From Pseudonocardia hierapolitana (lineage in GTDB: Bacteria; Actinomycetota; Actinomycetes; Mycobacteriales; Pseudonocardiaceae), in NCBI RefSeq assembly GCF_007994075.1, contig NZ_VIWU01000001.1:6634001-6698000 (forward strand): a DNA stretch of 64,000 bases. Direction: 5' to 3'. Positions 61,501 to 64,000 of the stretch are shown piece by piece (within the stretch, counting starts at the first letter, position 1; every line of letters begins with the position of its first letter). Under the pieces are notes generated by a model, which saw nothing but the letters and a program-made list of their open reading frames with translations, did not search any database and had not been told where the DNA came from. The translations under genes were made by a program, and so were the position numbers.

Positions 61501-61780
61501 TCGATGCGCCCGGCCGAGGGGTGCTTGGTGGCTCCCGACCTCGGCTGTCGTCCGGTCGCTTTGCCGGGGCCCGGCAACACAACCTCAGCGTTCTCGGCCG
61601 ATGACATCCCCTGCCCCGCCGGCCCGGGGGCGCGCATGGTGGAAGCAGGTCAGGGCCCGCCGCCCGGGAGCGGTACCCGGCCGCGCCACCGCCCCGCGTC
61701 ATGGCCCGCATCTGCCGTAACGGCCCGTCCGTGCGGTGCCGGTGCCGTTCCGGCCGTTCTCCAGTCTCGTGGAGGTCAGC

Positions 61781-62200
61781 ATGGTTCAGTCGTCGCTCGC
61801 GTCGTCGCGGCGTCAGCACGCCGGCGCCCGCTGGTTGGTGCGGCAGCTACCCGCCTTGCGGGACGAGCTCGAGCGGCAACGTGACTTCCGCGAGGAGCAG
61901 CTCGCTCATCTCCTCGCCCACGACGAGAACGGGACGTCGTTGATCGGGTACGGCCCTCGAGCGACGGACGGGGACGCGGCTCGAGCGCTGCGTGAAGTCC
62001 GCGCCCTGCTCGTCAGCGGTGCCAGGCGGGCCCTGGCGGACATCGAGCTCGCGCTGGCCAGGATGAGCGAGGGCGGCTACGGCCGGTGTCGCGCCTGTGA
62101 CGCCGGCATCCCGATCGCCGTCCTCGCCGCGATCCCGACGACCACGTTGTGCCGGGTGTGCCAGCTGTCGGCCGAAGGTGTCACTTCGACCGGGTCCTGA
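61781..62200 (+). CDS. DksA/TraR-type zinc-finger protein
   Basis: A 139-residue protein with an N-terminal coiled coil and a C-terminal four-Cys zinc finger, C-x2-C-x17-C-x2-C (CRACD ... CRVC), the DksA/TraR signature. It has no DxxDxA acidic tip I can see, so it may bind RNA polymerase without full DksA activity. The ATG at 61781 lies 5 nt after GGAGG. The gap 61501-61780 holds no gene. Confidence 0.88.
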   Translation: MVQSSLASSRRQHAGARWLVRQLPALRDELERQRDFREEQLAHLLAHDENGTSLIGYGPRATDGDAARALREVRALLVSGARRALADIELALARMSEGGYGRCRACDAGIPIAVLAAIPTTTLCRVCQLSAEGVTSTGS

Positions 62201-62207
62201 CGGCGCC

Positions 62208-62239
62208 GGACGGCCCTTCTGCCAGTAAGGCGCCCGTCC
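62208..62239. terminator. Possible hairpin between convergent genes
   Basis: GGACGG (62208) pairs with CCGTCC (62234-62239), and CCCTT/AAGG extends the stem after a small bulge. It lies just after the DksA-like gene and before the end of the convergent SufR-like gene. There is no T-run. Confidence 0.4.
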
Positions 62240-62247
62240 TGAACGAT

Positions 62248-62943
62248 CTACGCCGGCGCGCGGGTCAGGGTCACGCAACACCTACCCGGCGCCGGATCCA
62301 ACCTCGCCTGCACGTCGGTGTGGCCCAGCTCGCCGAGCATGGCCCTGATGAGGTGGAGGTTCATGCCGCACACGAGGGCGGTGTGGTCCCGGGCCAGCGC
62401 ATGGAACGGGCAGTTCGCGAGCTCGAGCACGCCGTCCTGGGCGCGCGGTTCGTATCCGTGACCGGCGAGCGTCATGGCGACGTCGTCGAGCGGGGACGCA
62501 GCGGGGCTTCTGTCGCGTAGCTGTTCCTCCGCCCCGAGGCGACGTCCGCACTCGGTGGCCACTCGGTGCACCGCATCGAGGACGGGGGCCCCGTCGCGGG
62601 CGGCGGCCTCGACGGCGCCCGCCAGAATCCGCCCGGCCAGGTCGTAGTGCCGCGGCGGCAGCGTGACCGCGACCTCCCGGGCGGAACGCCGGTACAGCTT
62701 TGTCGGCCGTCCTGCGCCCGGGCCGCTCCGACCGGACAGCCGCCGGAACTCGGTGTCGAGCAGTCCTTCCTCCACCAGCTTGTCCAGGTGGAACTTCACG
62801 GTGTGCCGGGGCAGGCCGACGCCCTCCGCGGCTTGGTCCCGGCTCACCGGCTGGGGCTGCGCGGCGACGTAGAGGTAGAGCGCGCGGCGCGCCGGCTCGG
62901 CGAGCGCGCTGACCCCGCTGACCTGCGACACGAACTCGTCCAA
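62248..62943 (-). CDS. SufR-like Fe-S transcriptional regulator
   Basis: A 231-residue regulator: an ArsR/DeoR-like winged helix (VGLPRHTVKFHLDKLVEEGL) and a C-terminal domain with cysteines in NCPFHALARDHTALVCGMNL and GRCCV. The spacing C-x13-C-x29-C resembles the 4Fe-4S binding pattern of SufR. TTG at 62943 is the likely start: AAGGAG lies 7 nt upstream, whereas 62973 has no ribosome site. It is divergent from DoxX-FolE, with an inverted repeat copied near both starts. Confidence 0.8.
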   Translation of the reverse strand: MDEFVSQVSGVSALAEPARRALYLYVAAQPQPVSRDQAAEGVGLPRHTVKFHLDKLVEEGLLDTEFRRLSGRSGPGAGRPTKLYRRSAREVAVTLPPRHYDLAGRILAGAVEAAARDGAPVLDAVHRVATECGRRLGAEEQLRDRSPAASPLDDVAMTLAGHGYEPRAQDGVLELANCPFHALARDHTALVCGMNLHLIRAMLGELGHTDVQARLDPAPGRCCVTLTRAPA

Positions 62944-62955
62944 TGATCGACTCCT

Positions 62956-63021
62956 TCTAAAAGACACAGGCATTGACGTAACAGGCGGGACGCTCTAACG
63001 TCCACGCTATCGTCTTTTAGA
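62956..63021. promoter_or_regulatory. Inverted 10-bp repeats flanking the SufR-like/DoxX promoter
   Basis: TCTAAAAGAC (62956-62965) and its complement GTCTTTTAGA (63012-63021) lie 46 nt apart, one near each divergent start. They are the probable operators of the SufR-like regulator. Confidence 0.65.
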
Positions 63022-63035
63022 GCCTGGAGGAAATC

Positions 63036-63488
63036 ATGACCACCCACCGCGACACCCCGGCACCCCGTCCAGGCATCGACCCCGGCCCGGCCGCTCACCA
63101 GGCGTTCCTGCTGTTGCGCACCGTGTTCACCGTGGCGCCGGTGCTGTTCGGGCTGGACAAGTTCTTCGGGCTGCTCACCGACTGGGAGGGCTACCTCGCC
63201 CCGCAGATCGACGGTCTCGTACCCGGCACTGCCCACCAGGCGATGCTCGCGGTCGGCGTGGTGGAGATCCTTGCCGGTGTGCTCGTCGCGGTGTCGCCGC
63301 GCATCGGCGGGTACGTCGTGGCCGCCTGGTTGGCCGGCATCATCGTCAACCTGCTGCTCCTCGGCGGCTTCTACGACATCGCCCTGCGCGACTTCGGGCT
63401 GCTCGTCGGCGCGTTGGCCCTCGCACGCCTCGCCGCCGCGTTCGGTCACCGCGGTTCCTGGGTGCGTCACTGGGGGCGGACGTCGTGA
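63036..63488 (+). CDS. DoxX-like membrane protein
   Basis: A 150-residue protein with four hydrophobic segments ([40 protein letters not shown]), the DoxX/SURF4-like pattern. DoxX proteins take part in redox or thiol stress at the membrane. The ATG follows GGAGGAAATC. Its stop overlaps the GTP cyclohydrolase start as GTGA. Confidence 0.85.
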   Translation: MTTHRDTPAPRPGIDPGPAAHQAFLLLRTVFTVAPVLFGLDKFFGLLTDWEGYLAPQIDGLVPGTAHQAMLAVGVVEILAGVLVAVSPRIGGYVVAAWLAGIIVNLLLLGGFYDIALRDFGLLVGALALARLAAAFGHRGSWVRHWGRTS

Positions 63489-64000
63489 CCTCGCCGGCTC
63501 GCGCGTTCCCGCCGCCCACTCCGCTGCGGGTCGTTCCTCCCGTCGAGGGTGTCGACCTCGTCGGCGCCGAGCGTGCCGCGGCGGCCTTCCTGACCGCGCT
63601 CGGCGTAGCCACGGACGGCGGCGCGACCGCCGACACGCCCCGTCGGATGGCGCACGCCTACGCGGAGATGCTCAGCCCGCGGTCCTTCGACCTGACCACG
63701 TTCGCCAATGACGAGGACTACGACGAGCTGGTGCTGGCCCGCGGCATCCCGGTGCACTCGGTCTGCGAGCACCACATGCTCCCGTTCCTGGGCACCGCGC
63801 ACGTCGGGTACCTGCCGGGCCAGCGGATCCTGGGCCTGTCCAAGCTCGCGCGGGTGGTCGAGCTGTTCGCCCGCCGACCCCAGGTCCAGGAGCGGCTGAC
63901 CAAGCAGGTCGCCGACTGGCTGCAGACCCACCTGAAGCCACGCGGGGTCGGGGTGGTGATCGAGGCCGAGCACATGTGCATGACCCTGCGCGGCGTACGC
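63485..64000 (+). CDS. folE: GTP cyclohydrolase I (C-terminus outside window)
   Basis: The first 172 residues of Fol[15 protein letters not shown], then [20 protein letters not shown] (zinc Cys and His), and [12 protein letters not shown], the second zinc Cys region. It makes dihydroneopterin triphosphate from GTP. Being second in an operon with a DoxX protein and a SufR-like regulator, it is probably a paralogue expressed under redox or iron stress rather than the housekeeping folE. The end is cut by the window. Confidence 0.92.
   Translation, partial: MTSPARAFPPPTPLRVVPPVEGVDLVGAERAAAAFLTALGVATDGGATADTPRRMAHAYAEMLSPRSFDLTTFANDEDYDELVLARGIPVHSVCEHHMLPFLGTAHVGYLPGQRILGLSKLARVVELFARRPQVQERLTKQVADWLQTHLKPRGVGVVIEAEHMCMTLRGVR

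Noticed and set aside
1..64000. tRNA, rRNA, CRISPR arrays, prophage or transposase genes
   Set aside because: No matching sequence was recognised on either strand by reading; DUF222 is the only repeat-family trace. A tRNA scan would settle the tRNA question.

Overview
The window reads as chromosomal DNA of a very high-GC actinobacterium. Most wobble positions are G or C, GTG starts are common, and several genes look leaderless, with a -10 box about 6-7 nt before the start codon. F420/deazaflavin-type oxidoreductases, DUF222/13E12, WYL, DUF3040 and CtpE-like families all point to the same group. A Pseudonocardiaceae soil or aromatic-degrading genus such as Pseudonocardia fits, but that is inference from gene content. 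I saw no rRNA, tRNA, CRISPR array, phage module or intact transposon.

Layout. 1-3.2 kb: minus-strand operon of a CoA transferase, an MHS-type transporter and a zinc alcohol dehydrogenase (cut by the window edge). 3.3-4.2 kb: decayed ABC ATPase joined to a histidine-kinase tail. 4.2-7.6 kb: YceH/DUF480-methyltransferase fusion, and a flavoprotein disulfide reductase with a membrane protein. 8-21.2 kb: aromatic-type catabolic region with an AAHS transporter, truncated isochorismatase, C-C hydrolases, FAD aromatic hydroxylase, HyuA/HyuB (acetone or acetophenone carboxylase-like), extradiol dioxygenase, two TetR regulators and an aldo/keto reductase. Three of its transcription units start with the same 20-bp promoter/operator. 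21-34.5 kb: mixed metabolic genes among many gene remnants. 34.5-43.5 kb: AlkB, then a run of TetR, two-component system, P-type ATPase and VTT protein, divergent from a quinone oxidoreductase and a FAD monooxygenase. 43.6-51.5 kb: a four-module redox fusion, a siderophore-interacting protein and assorted redox genes, then SerA. 51.5-53 kb: a second cluster of decayed genes. 53-62.2 kb: glutamate-synthase-like protein, PIG-L hydrolase, then a stress-type cluster (GreA-like, USP, SPFH, DUF3040, MarR, DksA/TraR). 62.2-64 kb: SufR-like regulator, DoxX protein and GTP cyclohydrolase I (cut by the window end).

How the genes fit together. The 8-21 kb region could import an aromatic compound, hydroxylate it, carboxylate a ketone intermediate with the HyuAB pair, cleave a catechol ring extradiol and hydrolyse the product. 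No hydratase or aldolase of a lower pathway is present, so the rest must lie elsewhere. The PIG-L gene at 54.8 kb has a promoter-leader resembling that of the AAHS transporter and may belong to the same regulon.

A striking general feature is gene decay. At least fourteen truncated, frameshifted or fragmentary genes lie between intact operons, mostly where the coding strand switches.
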